A DNA stretch of 22,140 nucleotides, from positions 1 through 22,140 of the forward strand of contig CABQXG010000002.1 in assembly GCA_902468045.1 (NCBI GenBank). The letters are read 5' to 3'. Below are positions 8,674-16,036 of the stretch, one piece after another; the first letter of the stretch is position 1; every line of letters starts with the position of its first letter. A program made the translations under genes and the position numbers. This DNA comes from an uncultured Collinsella sp. (GTDB taxonomy: Bacteria > Actinomycetota > Coriobacteriia > Coriobacteriales > Coriobacteriaceae). The notes under the pieces were generated by a model that saw only the letters and a program-made list of their open reading frames with translations, had not been told where the DNA came from and made no database searches.

Positions 8674-8713
8674 AAAAGCCGCCCGTGAGCACAGCGCCCA
8701 CGGGCGGCTTTTT
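8674..8713. terminator. Bidirectional rho-independent terminator
   Basis: GCCGCCCGTG (8678-8687) and CACGGGCGGC (8699-8708) form a perfect 10-bp stem with an 11-base loop. TTTTT follows on the plus strand and AAAA precedes it, so it can end both the DUF362 transcript and that of the convergent hydrolase gene. Confidence 0.92.
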
Positions 8714-8788
8714 GGAAGTGCGAGGAAATCGAATAGCGCCGACCACAAACCGATTTTTGGCAACAAAACCCCAGACGTTGCTTTTTGC

Positions 8789-9754
8789 CTAAAAATTCTT
8801 GTCGAGGAAGTTGCCGATCGTGTTCCAGTAGAGTTCGGGGTCGACCTGCGCACTCTTGGCGTGGGCGGCGTCATGGATGGTGAGCTTTTGCTTGACCTTG
8901 CTGGCGCACGCGTCGTAGTTTTGGTTGAGCATACTGTACGGTACAAAGGTGTCCTGGTCGCCGTGGATAAACAGCATGGGAACTGTCGCGTGTTTGAGTT
9001 GCTCCACACTGCTCGCCTTATGAAAGTCGTAGCCCGCGCGCACGTTGCACACCAAGTTTGCTACATCGAGCAAGGGAAAGCTGGGCAGGCCGAACACGTC
9101 CTTGAGCTGCAGGGAAAACTCGTCCCAAACACTTGTATAACCGCAGTCCTCGATAATGCATTTCACGTTTGCGGGCAGAGGTTCCCCCGCGACGTTCATG
9201 GCGGTTGCCGCACCCATCGACTCGCCAAAGACCAAGATGCGCGCCTCGGGGTCAGCCTGAACGATTCGCTCGATCCATGCGACGATGTCGAGGCGCTCGG
9301 GCCAGCCCATGCCGATATAGTCGCCGCCGGAGCGCTCGTGGGCGCGGGCGGCGGGTGCGAGTACGTTCATGCCGCGGTCGTGGAATCGCTTGACGTATCG
9401 GGCCATACCGATGGGCTCGTTGGTATATCCATGCAGGCAGACGGCGTAGTCGTGCGTGCTCTCCGACGCAGCAAAATACCAGGCGGCAAGCTCGGTCCCG
9501 TCGTCCGCGGTGAGGCTCCTGCTCTCGCGGTTCTCTTTAAACCATGCCCGCGCCTCGGTATCCTCGGCATCCGGCTGCTCACCTTCTTTGTCGTTCTTGC
9601 TATCCTGCATCATCTTCATGGTGTATGGCGCGCGGGGATTCAGCGCGAAGTCAAACAGAAAGTTGCCGGCAAATCCGAGCAGCGCAACGACAACCACCAG
9701 TGCAACGATGCCGGCTATCTTGAGCTTTCGATGGGAACGTGCGTTTTGAGCCAT
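8789..9754 (-). CDS. Membrane-anchored alpha/beta hydrolase
   Basis: 321-residue serine hydrolase. A basic N-terminus and one membrane helix (about 12-36) anchor the protein, with the catalytic domain probably outside the cell. The nucleophile elbow is FGESMG with S179; the likely acid is D268 in HGDQDTF and the base H298 in HDAAHAKS. The oxyanion region CLHGYTNEP (about 106-114) fits the family. It resembles BAAT/YqkD-like peptidase or esterase members of the superfamily; the substrate is not predictable. The start is supported by AGGAGA (9767-9762) 7 bases upstream and by a good promoter. Its 3' end faces the bidirectional terminator at 8674-8713. Confidence 0.9.
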   Translation of the reverse strand: MAQNARSHRKLKIAGIVALVVVVALLGFAGNFLFDFALNPRAPYTMKMMQDSKNDKEGEQPDAEDTEARAWFKENRESRSLTADDGTELAAWYFAASESTHDYAVCLHGYTNEPIGMARYVKRFHDRGMNVLAPAARAHERSGGDYIGMGWPERLDIVAWIERIVQADPEARILVFGESMGAATAMNVAGEPLPANVKCIIEDCGYTSVWDEFSLQLKDVFGLPSFPLLDVANLVCNVRAGYDFHKASSVEQLKHATVPMLFIHGDQDTFVPYSMLNQNYDACASKVKQKLTIHDAAHAKSAQVDPELYWNTIGNFLDKNF

Positions 9755-9791
9755 GCGGTATTCTCCTATAAGATGTTAATACATCAACATT

Positions 9792-9807
9792 TAATGCAAG
9801 CGCATTA
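9792..9807. promoter_or_regulatory. Candidate operator over the hydrolase -10 box
   Basis: TAATGC and GCATTA are perfect 6-base inverted arms around AAGC. The palindrome covers part of the -10 box and the expected transcription start, a position suited to repression. A second palindrome, GTTGATGCGTCAAC (9820-9833), overlaps the -35 box. Confidence 0.4.
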
Positions 9808-9832
9808 TGGACGTTCGCCGTTGATGCGTCAA
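9804..9832 (-). promoter_or_regulatory. Sigma70-type promoter of the hydrolase gene
   Basis: On the minus strand TTGACG (9832-9827) and CATAAT (9809-9804) are separated by exactly 17 bases, close to consensus. The predicted start is near 9797, giving a leader of about 43 bases. Confidence 0.7.
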
Positions 9833-9867
9833 CAGGCAAAGAATGGGTAAACAAAGGGTCACGTATA

Positions 9868-9905
9868 GTGCAAATTTCGCACGTACCCAGACGCTTTGAT
9901 ATAGT
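9868..9905 (+). promoter_or_regulatory. Probable promoter of the hemolysin III gene with palindrome
   Basis: TATAGT at 9900-9905 is a good -10. TTCGCA at 9876-9881 is an 18-base-spaced, weak -35. The -35 lies in a near-palindrome, GTGCAAATTTCGCAC (9868-9882), which could bind a regulator. Confidence 0.4.
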
Positions 9906-9940
9906 GTTGAGAACTCTTTACGTTGGAGGATGTAACCGGC

Positions 9941-10624
9941 ATGTCCGATTCGAGCGACAGTTCTAAGCCGCGACCCAAGACCGCGGCCGTTCCACACTAC
10001 ACGGTGGGTGAGGAGATCATGAACTCCGTCACCCATGGTGTCGGCTGCCTGCTGGGTATCGCGGGCCTGGTGCTCCTGATCGTATTCGCCGCCCTGCGCG
10101 GCGGAGGCCCGGCCCACATGGCCGCGGCAATTGTCTACGGCGTCAGCATTATCCTCGAATACCTAGCCTCCACGCTCTACCACGCGATTCAGCCCGCGCG
10201 CGCCAAGCGCGTGTTTCGCATCATCGACCACAGCTGCATCTACCTGCTCATTGCGGGCAGCTATACGCCGTTTTGCCTCATCACGCTCGCAAACGACGGC
10301 GGCGCTGTGCTGTTCTTTGCCGTATGGGCCATCGCCATTATCGGCATCGCCCTCGAGTGCTTCCTACGCGAGCGCCAGCCGCATTGGGTAAGCGGCCTGG
10401 TCTATCTGCTGATGGGCTGGCTCGTTGTCTTTAAGCTGCCCGAGCTCGTGGCGCTGCTCAACCCCGTGGCACTTGCCCTGCTCGCCGTCGGCGGCGTGTG
10501 CTACACCGCGGGCGTGCCGTTCTATATCGCCAAAAACGTGCGCTATCTTCACAGCGTGTTTCACCTGTGGGTACTCGCCGGCAGCATCTTCCAGTTCATG
10601 GCGGTGATCCTCTTCGTAATCTAG
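9941..10624 (+). CDS. Hemolysin III / PAQR family membrane protein
   Basis: 227-residue protein with seven predicted membrane helices, the normal size for the YqfA/HlyIII family. Conserved family residues are present: the TVGEEIMNSVTHG start (H32), STLYH (H81), DHSCIYLLIAGSYTPF (D96, H97) and the C-terminal pair H204/H208 in HSVFHLWVLAG. In PAQR proteins the histidines and aspartate form a metal (Zn) site and a possible ceramidase-like or related lipid hydrolase centre. The bacterial role is linked to membrane lipid homeostasis, and true haemolysis is doubtful. The start is ATG 9941 with GGAGGA at 9925-9930; a TTG at 9923 in frame is less likely. Confidence 0.93.
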   Translation: MSDSSDSSKPRPKTAAVPHYTVGEEIMNSVTHGVGCLLGIAGLVLLIVFAALRGGGPAHMAAAIVYGVSIILEYLASTLYHAIQPARAKRVFRIIDHSCIYLLIAGSYTPFCLITLANDGGAVLFFAVWAIAIIGIALECFLRERQPHWVSGLVYLLMGWLVVFKLPELVALLNPVALALLAVGGVCYTAGVPFYIAKNVRYLHSVFHLWVLAGSIFQFMAVILFVI

Positions 10625-10667
10625 CGACCACGCCAGCGCCCGTGCCCCCGCTCGGTCGCCAGTGCAA

Positions 10668-10695
10668 TTGCCGTATCCGCCGTCAACGTTTTAAT
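10668..10695 (+). promoter_or_regulatory. Probable promoter of the CNNM-type gene
   Basis: TTGCCG (10668-10673) and TTTAAT (10690-10695) are spaced by 16 bases. Transcription would begin near 10702, ahead of GGAGG at 10713-10717. That site is 15 bases from the ATG at 10733, longer than usual. Confidence 0.4.
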
Positions 10696-10732
10696 CCGAC
10701 ATCCCGAATCTTGGAGGTTCGAGAAACTCCCG

Positions 10733-12106
10733 ATGGACATAACCATCTCCCTTATCACCACCCTCGTTTTGACCCTCATCAACGGCTACTTCTCTATGTC
10801 CGAGATGGCGCTCACCACGGCCAAGCGCGCCGTGCTGGAGCACGAGGCCGAGGAAGGCGACAAGCGCGCCGAGCGTGCCATTAAGCTGGCTGCCGACTCC
10901 GACCAGCTGCTCGCCACCATCCAGGTCGCCATCACGCTCGTGGGCTTCGCTTCGTCCGCCGTCGCCTCGACGAGTCTGTCCGACCCGCTCGCCACGTGGC
11001 TCATGAGCTTTGGCATCGCGCCGCTCTCCGCCATCGCGCGCGGCCTGGCGCCGGTCATCATCACCGTCGCGGTCGCCTTCGTGTCCATTGTGATCGGCGA
11101 GCTTGTGCCCAAGCGCATCGGCCTGTCCAACGCCGAAGGCGTGTCCAAGCAGGTTGTGGGGACGTTGTCGTTTTTCCAAAAGATCGCCCGTCCGCTCGTG
11201 TGGCTGACCGGTGCTTGCTCCGATGGCCTGGCCCGCATCCTGCGAATCAAGAGTGCCGACGACCGCCAGAACGTCTCGGAAGAAGAGATCAAGTACATGG
11301 TCTCGGAGCAGGACGACCTGCTCGACGAGGAAAAGCGCATGATCCACGAGATCTTCGACCTGGGCGACACCGTTGCCCGCGAGGTCATGGTGCCGCGCGT
11401 GGACACCACCATGTGCGAGGACGACGAGACGGTCGCCGACGTGCTGTCCACCATGCGCCAGACCGGCTTTAGCCGCATCCCCGTCTATCACGAGGATCCC
11501 GACAACGTCGCCGGCATCGCGCACATCAAGGACCTGATTCAGCCCGCGCTCGACGGCAAGGGCGACCAGCCCATCGCCGGCTTTTTGCGCGACGCCACCT
11601 TTGTGCCCGACACCAAGGACATCCTGCCGCTGCTGTCCGAGATGCAGACCTCGCACGACCAGATCGTGGTGGTCGTGGACGAGTACGGCGGCACGGCCGG
11701 CATCATCACCATCGAGGACATCGTCGAGGAGATCGTCGGCGAGATCGAGGACGAGTTCGACCCCGACAACAAGTATCTCACGCGCCTTTCGCGCCGCGAG
11801 TGGCTCGTTGATGGGCGTTTTTCGTGCGATGACGCGATTGAGCTTGGTTGGCCGCTCGAGGAAAGCGATGATTATGAGACCATCGCCGGCTGGATTTTGG
11901 AGCTTTGCGACTCGGTGCCCGACATCGGAGAGGTGTTTGAGGTTGCGGGGTACAAGTTTAAAGTGCAGTCGATGCGTGGCCAGCGCATCTCGCTCATTCG
12001 CGTGATCGCTCCGGCCGAAACCGATAAGAAGGATTCCGAGTCTTCGGTAGACGAGCCGACGACGTCGGGTGCGGGTTCCGCGAATCCGCACGACGGCGAC
12101 GAGTAG
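10733..12106 (+). CDS. CNNM/CorC-type CBS-domain membrane protein
   Basis: 457-residue protein of the HlyC/CorC (CNNM) family. A DUF21 membrane domain (about 1-190) includes NGYFSMSEMALTTAKR and ends in IVIGELVPKRIGL. A CBS pair (about 210-340) follows, with REVMVPRVDTTMCEDDE and VVDEYGGTAGIITIEDIVEE. A CorC_HlyC C-terminal domain (about 355-430) and a polar tail complete it. The family is linked to Mg or other cation efflux and regulation; the older name hemolysin is misleading. No other start is plausible because the family N-terminus begins at the ATG. A gene for a cyanophycin-synthetase-like N-domain protein starts 24 bases after the stop and is probably co-transcribed. Confidence 0.93.
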   Translation: MDITISLITTLVLTLINGYFSMSEMALTTAKRAVLEHEAEEGDKRAERAIKLAADSDQLLATIQVAITLVGFASSAVASTSLSDPLATWLMSFGIAPLSAIARGLAPVIITVAVAFVSIVIGELVPKRIGLSNAEGVSKQVVGTLSFFQKIARPLVWLTGACSDGLARILRIKSADDRQNVSEEEIKYMVSEQDDLLDEEKRMIHEIFDLGDTVAREVMVPRVDTTMCEDDETVADVLSTMRQTGFSRIPVYHEDPDNVAGIAHIKDLIQPALDGKGDQPIAGFLRDATFVPDTKDILPLLSEMQTSHDQIVVVVDEYGGTAGIITIEDIVEEIVGEIEDEFDPDNKYLTRLSRREWLVDGRFSCDDAIELGWPLEESDDYETIAGWILELCDSVPDIGEVFEVAGYKFKVQSMRGQRISLIRVIAPAETDKKDSESSVDEPTTSGAGSANPHDGDE

Positions 12107-12130
12107 GACAAGGAAGAGTAGGGGAGAGTT

Positions 12131-12964
12131 ATGGCAGGCCTGTTCAACATCCTTAAGGTCACCGTCAGCGAGGACAAGATCTGCGCGCATGTGCTGGTGA
12201 ACCCCGGCATGCCGCTCATGACCTCGGAGGACATCGAGGCTACGGCGCGCGTGTACTACCTGGTGCCCGCGATTGCCAAGCACCTGTGCCTGGGCGATTC
12301 CGGCCGCGAGTTCCAGGACTGCATGGGTCAGACCGAGCTCTGCCATCTGCTGGAGCACGTGACGGTCGAGCTCATGAACGAGACCGGGCTTGCCGGCAGC
12401 ATCTCGTGCGGCCGCACGCGCGTAAGCGAGCACGACGAGCGCGTTTTTGAGGTTGAGCTTTCGTGCCCCGACGACGCGCTGGCCATCGGTGCGCTGTCTT
12501 CGGCCACCTTTATGATGGACTGGGCGTACCTGCACGCCGACCAGCCTGCCCCCGACGTGGAAGGCACGGTCGCGGGCCTGCGCAACCTGGTGCTGGGCAT
12601 GCGCGCCGAGGCCGAGGGCAAGGATCCTCACGAGGCCGTCGCCGCTGCGAACGGCGAAGATGCTGCCGAGGACGAGGGCGCTGACGAGGGCGATGTGCCG
12701 GTCGACGCCGAGCCCGTTGTCGATGCGACCGCCGAGCCCGTTCCCGCCGAGCCCCAGGGCGTCCCCAACTTTGACGACGAGCCCCAGGTGACGATTGATA
12801 CCGAGGGCGCGGTTGCCGAGAACCACGAGGCCTCCGCTGCCGTCTTTGGCGGTGCGGCGACGGTTCCGGCAGGACCTGCGCATGAGGGCGGTCTGCCGCT
12901 CGTGGACGGCGCCGGCGAGGACCCGGGTGCCACGGTGGCCATGCCGGCTATGCCTCAGGAGTAG
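12131..12964 (+). CDS. Free-standing cyanophycin-synthetase N-domain-like protein
   Basis: 277-residue protein without an obvious catalytic domain. Residues 1-135 resemble the N-terminal domain of cyanophycin synthetase (CphA). The key match is CHLLEHVTVELMNETG (71-86), against the CphA pattern GHxxEHVALELQxLAG. CGRTR (93-97) then matches the GRTR that follows in CphA, and VFEVELSCPDDALAIGAL (105-122) matches its next strand and helix. The ATP-grasp and Mur-ligase domains of CphA are absent. Residues about 160-277 are acidic and rich in Ala, Pro and Glu, probably disordered. In CphA the N-domain is thought to hold the growing polymer, so a peptide- or polymer-binding role is conceivable. The family match is by eye; the function is unknown. 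The ribosome binding site is GGGGAGA (12121-12127). Confidence 0.85.
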   Translation: MAGLFNILKVTVSEDKICAHVLVNPGMPLMTSEDIEATARVYYLVPAIAKHLCLGDSGREFQDCMGQTELCHLLEHVTVELMNETGLAGSISCGRTRVSEHDERVFEVELSCPDDALAIGALSSATFMMDWAYLHADQPAPDVEGTVAGLRNLVLGMRAEAEGKDPHEAVAAANGEDAAEDEGADEGDVPVDAEPVVDATAEPVPAEPQGVPNFDDEPQVTIDTEGAVAENHEASAAVFGGAATVPAGPAHEGGLPLVDGAGEDPGATVAMPAMPQE

Positions 12965-13043
12965 GCCTACGCGTTTATCACCATCACGTACCTGCGCCTT
13001 TGCCGTACGCAGATGAGCGGAGCGGCAAGTGATGTGCTGCGGG

Positions 13044-13049
13044 TATAAT
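13044..13049 (+). promoter_or_regulatory. TATAAT -10 box of the YtxH/PRC operon
   Basis: A perfect TATAAT at 13044-13049 lies 51 bases before the start at 13101. No good -35 is visible at the right distance, so the promoter may need an activator. Confidence 0.45.
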
Positions 13050-13100
13050 GGACAGCATTCAAACGGTGGGCACCGACGTGCCCGCAGGAGAGGAATGATC

Positions 13101-13490
13101 ATGGGTAAGACTTTCAGCTTTGTCTCCGGCGCACTTTTTGGTGCCGCTGCCGGCGCTATTGTCGGCGTTGCTCTGGCCCCGCGTTCGGGCGCCGAGACCC
13201 GCGCCATGGCTGCCGATATCGCCAACGACGCCTGGGACAATATGCGCGACACCTACGAGCACAGCGCCGAGGAGGCCCGTGCTGCGGTGAATGACTTTGG
13301 CCCGATGGTCGACGCCAAGACCGACGACCTGCGCGCCAAGGTCGACCTTGCCCGCGAGCGCATGGACCAGCTGCGCGAGCAGCTCAACGACGCCATTTCG
13401 GGCGGCAACGTGACGCCTGCCGCCGACGTCGTGGTCGAGAACGCCGTCGAGGCTGATACCGAGGCTGCGGAGCCCTCGACCGAGGCATAA
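13101..13490 (+). CDS. YtxH-like general-stress/envelope protein
   Basis: 129-residue small protein. The N-terminus is a glycine- and alanine-rich hydrophobic helix (FVSGALFGAAAGAIVGVALA) followed by APRSGAETR, the pattern of the YtxH family. A helical, charged region (about 40-105) with probable coiled-coil character follows, then an acidic tail. YtxH proteins are small membrane-associated proteins linked to stress; their molecular role is not established. The ATG at 13101 is preferred over the ATG at 13095 because AGGAGAGG (13086-13093) sits 7 bases before the former and only 1 before the latter. The stop codon overlaps the next start (TAATG), so the two are translated together. Confidence 0.85.
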   Translation: MGKTFSFVSGALFGAAAGAIVGVALAPRSGAETRAMAADIANDAWDNMRDTYEHSAEEARAAVNDFGPMVDAKTDDLRAKVDLARERMDQLREQLNDAISGGNVTPAADVVVENAVEADTEAAEPSTEA

Positions 13491-14245
13491 TGCGCGCCGG
13501 GGATTTTGTCGGCGCCAAGATCTATCGCAAGCCTACCGAGGACAAGCGCACCAAAAAGGACGGCACACCGCGCAGCCCTAAAAAGCTCGGAAAGATTCAC
13601 TTTCCGGTCTTTACCCCGGGCGGTACGCGCGTGGTCGGCTTTATGGTCCGCCAGTCCGATATCGCGGGCATGATCGAGCGTCCCGACCGATTCGTAGCGC
13701 TCGACGCCATTGGTGTCTACGAGGGCGCCATTGCGGTCGATGACGTCAAGGACACGTACGATGCCGCCGCCGCCAAGCGCCTCGACATCAACCTGGACGA
13801 TTGCATCATCTGGGTCGGTATGGACGTGCGTACGGAATCGGGCGACGTCGTGGGCTATTGCTCGGACGTTGAGTTCAAGCCACGCTCGGGCATCGTGCAG
13901 GCATTCTATGTGACCGCCGGTGCTGCTTCGAGTGTTTTGGTTGGTGACACGCAGGTGCCGCCGACGATGCTGCGCGGCTACGAGAACGGCGCGATGGTCG
14001 TCTCGGACGAGGTCAAGTCGCTCGGGTATTCGGGCGGTGCGGCTGCCAAGGCCGCCGAGGCCAGCGTCGTGGTGGGCGACAAGGTCAAAAAGGGCGCCAA
14101 GGTGCTCGACGACAAGGGATCGGTTGCCGTGGACAAGGGCAGTCGCGCACTGGGCAAGCAGCTCGGCAAGACGCACGGCATGTTCAAGGCCTTTAAGGAC
14201 GAATACCAAAAGGCGAGCGGAGGCTCGTCAAAAGCTACAAAATAG
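13490..14245 (+). CDS. PRC-barrel domain protein (two barrels)
   Basis: 251-residue protein with two PRC-barrel-like units. The first spans about residues 5-80: GAKIYRKP, then LGKIHFPVFTPGGTRVVGF, where a long basic insert separates the strands. The second, about 100-155, includes DVRTESGDVVGYCSDVEF and GIVQAFYVTAG. The C-terminal 75 residues are Lys/Ala/Gly-rich and may be flexible. PRC barrels bind RNA, proteins or membranes in different systems, and no specific role can be assigned. It is coupled to the YtxH-like gene by a one-base overlap, suggesting the products act together. A hairpin follows the stop. Confidence 0.82.
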   Translation: MRAGDFVGAKIYRKPTEDKRTKKDGTPRSPKKLGKIHFPVFTPGGTRVVGFMVRQSDIAGMIERPDRFVALDAIGVYEGAIAVDDVKDTYDAAAAKRLDINLDDCIIWVGMDVRTESGDVVGYCSDVEFKPRSGIVQAFYVTAGAASSVLVGDTQVPPTMLRGYENGAMVVSDEVKSLGYSGGAAAKAAEASVVVGDKVKKGAKVLDDKGSVAVDKGSRALGKQLGKTHGMFKAFKDEYQKASGGSSKATK

Positions 14246-14266
14246 CGACGTACCAAATGATGGGAG

Positions 14267-14304
14267 GCAAGCCGGAGACCTGTTGCTCCGGCTTGCTGTG
14301 TTTA
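14267..14304 (+). terminator. Hairpin terminator after the YtxH/PRC operon
   Basis: GCAAGCCGGAG (14267-14277) and CTCCGGCTTGC (14286-14296) form a perfect 11-bp stem with an 8-base loop, followed by TGTGTTTA. The T-run is imperfect, so termination may be partial. Confidence 0.65.
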
Positions 14305-14317
14305 TGGGGGAGGGCAC

Positions 14318-15724
14318 ATGCGCCAAAACGGATCCAACTTAAACGGGCGCTCGGGTGCGCGTCCGACGGCGCGCCGCGACCTGGGGCAGCTGCCCAGCGG
14401 TCAGCGCAAGCGTCACCGTAAGCCCGGCGCGATGTACCTCAACCATAGCCGCGGGTTTAGCGACCGCAGTGCGCGCATCGGCAACAGCCGTACGCCCCGT
14501 CGTTCGTCTCGCCTGCCCTACGCGCTCATCGCCGTGGGTTGCGCGCTCGTGCTGTTTATCGCTGCCGTCGTGGGCTACGTCAACCGCAGCGTGGACGTGG
14601 AGCTCAACGGCCAGAAGACCGCGGTGCGCGTGGGCTCTACGCTGCAGAATCTCATCGACGACCAGGAATTGGCTGACACCTACGACGCAGGCGACCTGCT
14701 GGCCGTCGATGACAGCGTGCTCAAGCGCCATGGAGGCGAAAAGCTGTCGGTGAAGGTCGACGGCAAGCGCGTGAAGCAAGGCAAATGGGATAGCCGCGAA
14801 CTTGAGGGCGGCGAGAAGGTGACGGTCAAGGATGGCCGTAACACCTACGAGAAGCACGAGGTTCAGGCTACGGTTATCGAGCCCAAACTCAAGGTCGAGG
14901 GCACGGGCGCTATCGAGTATGTGCAGACGTGGGGTGTCCAGGGCCGCTCCGAGGTGTGGGTTGGTGAGCAGTCGGGCAAGACGCAAGACCGCGGCGAGGT
15001 CGTGCCCGCCACCGATTGCGTCGTTGCGTGCGCCAGCGTGGCGCCCAAGGGCAACAAAAAGTACGTGGCGCTGACGTTTGACGAGGGTCCGAGCGGCGCT
15101 ACCAAGCAGATCTTGCAGGTGCTCAAGGAAAAGGGCGTCACCGCGACCTTCTTTCTTTCGGGCGATGCGGCCGAGGCCTCGCCTGCCACGGCCAAGGCGA
15201 TTGTCGATGCCGGGTGCGAGATCGGATCCAACAGCTACAGCGACGATTCGCTCAAGGGTCAGGACCGTGAGGCGGTGCGCGAGCAGATCACGAAAGGCAC
15301 CGATGCGATTAAGTCGGCGACCGGCGTGAAGACGATGCTGCTGCGTGCTCCCTACGCTGCCTTTGACGAGCAAAACTGGATTGATGCGATGGACCTGGTC
15401 TCCGCCGTGGTCTCGTGGAATATTGACTCGGGCGACTGGCTGCTCAACGGTGCCGACGAGCAGGTCTCGACGGTGCTCGATTCGGTGACGCCGGGCAATA
15501 TCGTGCTGCTCACCGATAGAGATGAATGCGCCGAGCAGACGCTCGAGGCGCTGCCGCAGATTATCGACGGCCTCATTGCCGACGGCTACAAGATCGTGAC
15601 GCTCAGCGACCTGGTCAAGACGGACACGTCGCTGAGCAAAAAGCTCACCTCGCTGACGAAGGTCACCATGCCCAAGGACGCCGTGTTCCCCCAACTTGCC
15701 GAGGATAACGACACCACAGAGTAG
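14318..15724 (+). CDS. Membrane-anchored pseudo-polysaccharide deacetylase (NodB fold)
   Basis: 468-residue protein: a basic cytosolic N-terminus (1-66), one membrane helix (about 67-88), a ubiquitin-like/DUF348-like region (about 91-185) and a NodB-type deacetylase domain (about 245-435). The NodB fold is clear, but the metal centre is lost. TFDDGP reads TFDEGP (D255 kept, ligand position E256). The HTxxH histidines are N305 and D309 in GSNSYSDDS. RxPYG is RAPYA (343-347). The last-motif histidine is T399 in IVLLTD. The DxxDW motif (D370, D373, W374) remains. Loss of three histidines argues against Zn-dependent deacetylation; a carbohydrate- or peptidoglycan-binding or regulatory role is likely. 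The ATG follows GGGGGAGGG (14306-14314). A dispersed repeat begins 9 bases after the stop. Confidence 0.88.
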   Translation: MRQNGSNLNGRSGARPTARRDLGQLPSGQRKRHRKPGAMYLNHSRGFSDRSARIGNSRTPRRSSRLPYALIAVGCALVLFIAAVVGYVNRSVDVELNGQKTAVRVGSTLQNLIDDQELADTYDAGDLLAVDDSVLKRHGGEKLSVKVDGKRVKQGKWDSRELEGGEKVTVKDGRNTYEKHEVQATVIEPKLKVEGTGAIEYVQTWGVQGRSEVWVGEQSGKTQDRGEVVPATDCVVACASVAPKGNKKYVALTFDEGPSGATKQILQVLKEKGVTATFFLSGDAAEASPATAKAIVDAGCEIGSNSYSDDSLKGQDREAVREQITKGTDAIKSATGVKTMLLRAPYAAFDEQNWIDAMDLVSAVVSWNIDSGDWLLNGADEQVSTVLDSVTPGNIVLLTDRDECAEQTLEALPQIIDGLIADGYKIVTLSDLVKTDTSLSKKLTSLTKVTMPKDAVFPQLAEDNDTTE

Positions 15725-15732
15725 TTATTGGG

Positions 15733-15761
15733 TAGTCATTTAAGAACGTCCCCAACAGCTA
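15733..15761 (+). repeat. GTCCCC short dispersed repeat
   Basis: TAGTCATTTAAGAACGTCCC (15733-15752) is identical to part of the unit at 3799-3829. The right half differs (CAACAGCTA instead of CAATGACTA) and matches the CAGCTA ending seen near 3795-3800. It lies right after the deacetylase-like gene. Confidence 0.75.
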
Positions 15762-15835
15762 TGTCACGGATGCGTCAGCGTTTGGTATGCCTGCAATGTG
15801 CAGCGCATAAATTCGATGCCGCAGGGCGATGCTGA

Positions 15836-15844
15836 TGCTATAGT
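15836..15844 (+). promoter_or_regulatory. Extended -10 promoter of the mgtE-like operon
   Basis: TGCTATAGT (15836-15844) combines a TGn extension with a good -10 (TATAGT). No strong -35 is needed for this class and none is visible. Transcription would start near 15851, giving a leader of about 200 bases before the first large gene. Confidence 0.5.
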
Positions 15845-15850
15845 TACTGC

Positions 15851-16036
15851 GGTTAATGAGGGTCAAGAGAAAGGTTACAGGTGAAATCCAAACCTCGACC
15901 ATACAGTCGATGACCCCATGCAGGTGCTTTTTGCGCATGCACGGGGTGTAAGCGTCGAGCGGCGTGCCGCCCGCGCATGCGTATACATATCCAGAAGCCC
16001 CCGGACGCCGCACGCGCGGCCGCGTCCGGAGGAATT
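15851..16036 (+). ncRNA. Structured 5' leader, candidate riboswitch
   Basis: Two alternative folds can be drawn. Fold A: GGGTCA (15860-15865) pairs TGACCC (15911-15916), enclosing AGGTT/AACCT (15872-15876/15891-15895) and CGAC/GTCG (15896-15899/15906-15909), a three-way junction. Fold B: CTCGAC (15894-15899) pairs GTCGAG (15954-15959) around a 12-bp hairpin at 15914-15946 with UUUUU loop and two single mismatches. The folds share 15894-15899 and 15914-15916, so they exclude each other. A GC-rich hairpin (CCGGAC 16001-16006 with GTCCGG 16024-16029) then covers part of the next Shine-Dalgarno site. It does not match the M-box, yybP-ykoY or ydaO consensus as I remember them. A Mg or other ion sensor is inferred from the genes downstream. 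Confidence 0.5.

Noticed and set aside
10691..13252. Long minus-strand open frame opposite the CNNM-type and CphA-N-like genes
   Set aside because: It spans several genuine plus-strand genes and an intergenic gap, and shows no domain; it is a by-product of high GC.
14267..14304. Riboswitch or attenuator before the deacetylase-like gene
   Set aside because: A single simple hairpin right after a stop codon with no alternative pairing; a terminator is the simpler reading.
15851..16036. M-box (ykoK) Mg riboswitch
   Set aside because: The conserved AGGTGAGGCTCC start and the CTCTACGA end are not present; only the genomic position is similar. A covariance search would settle it.
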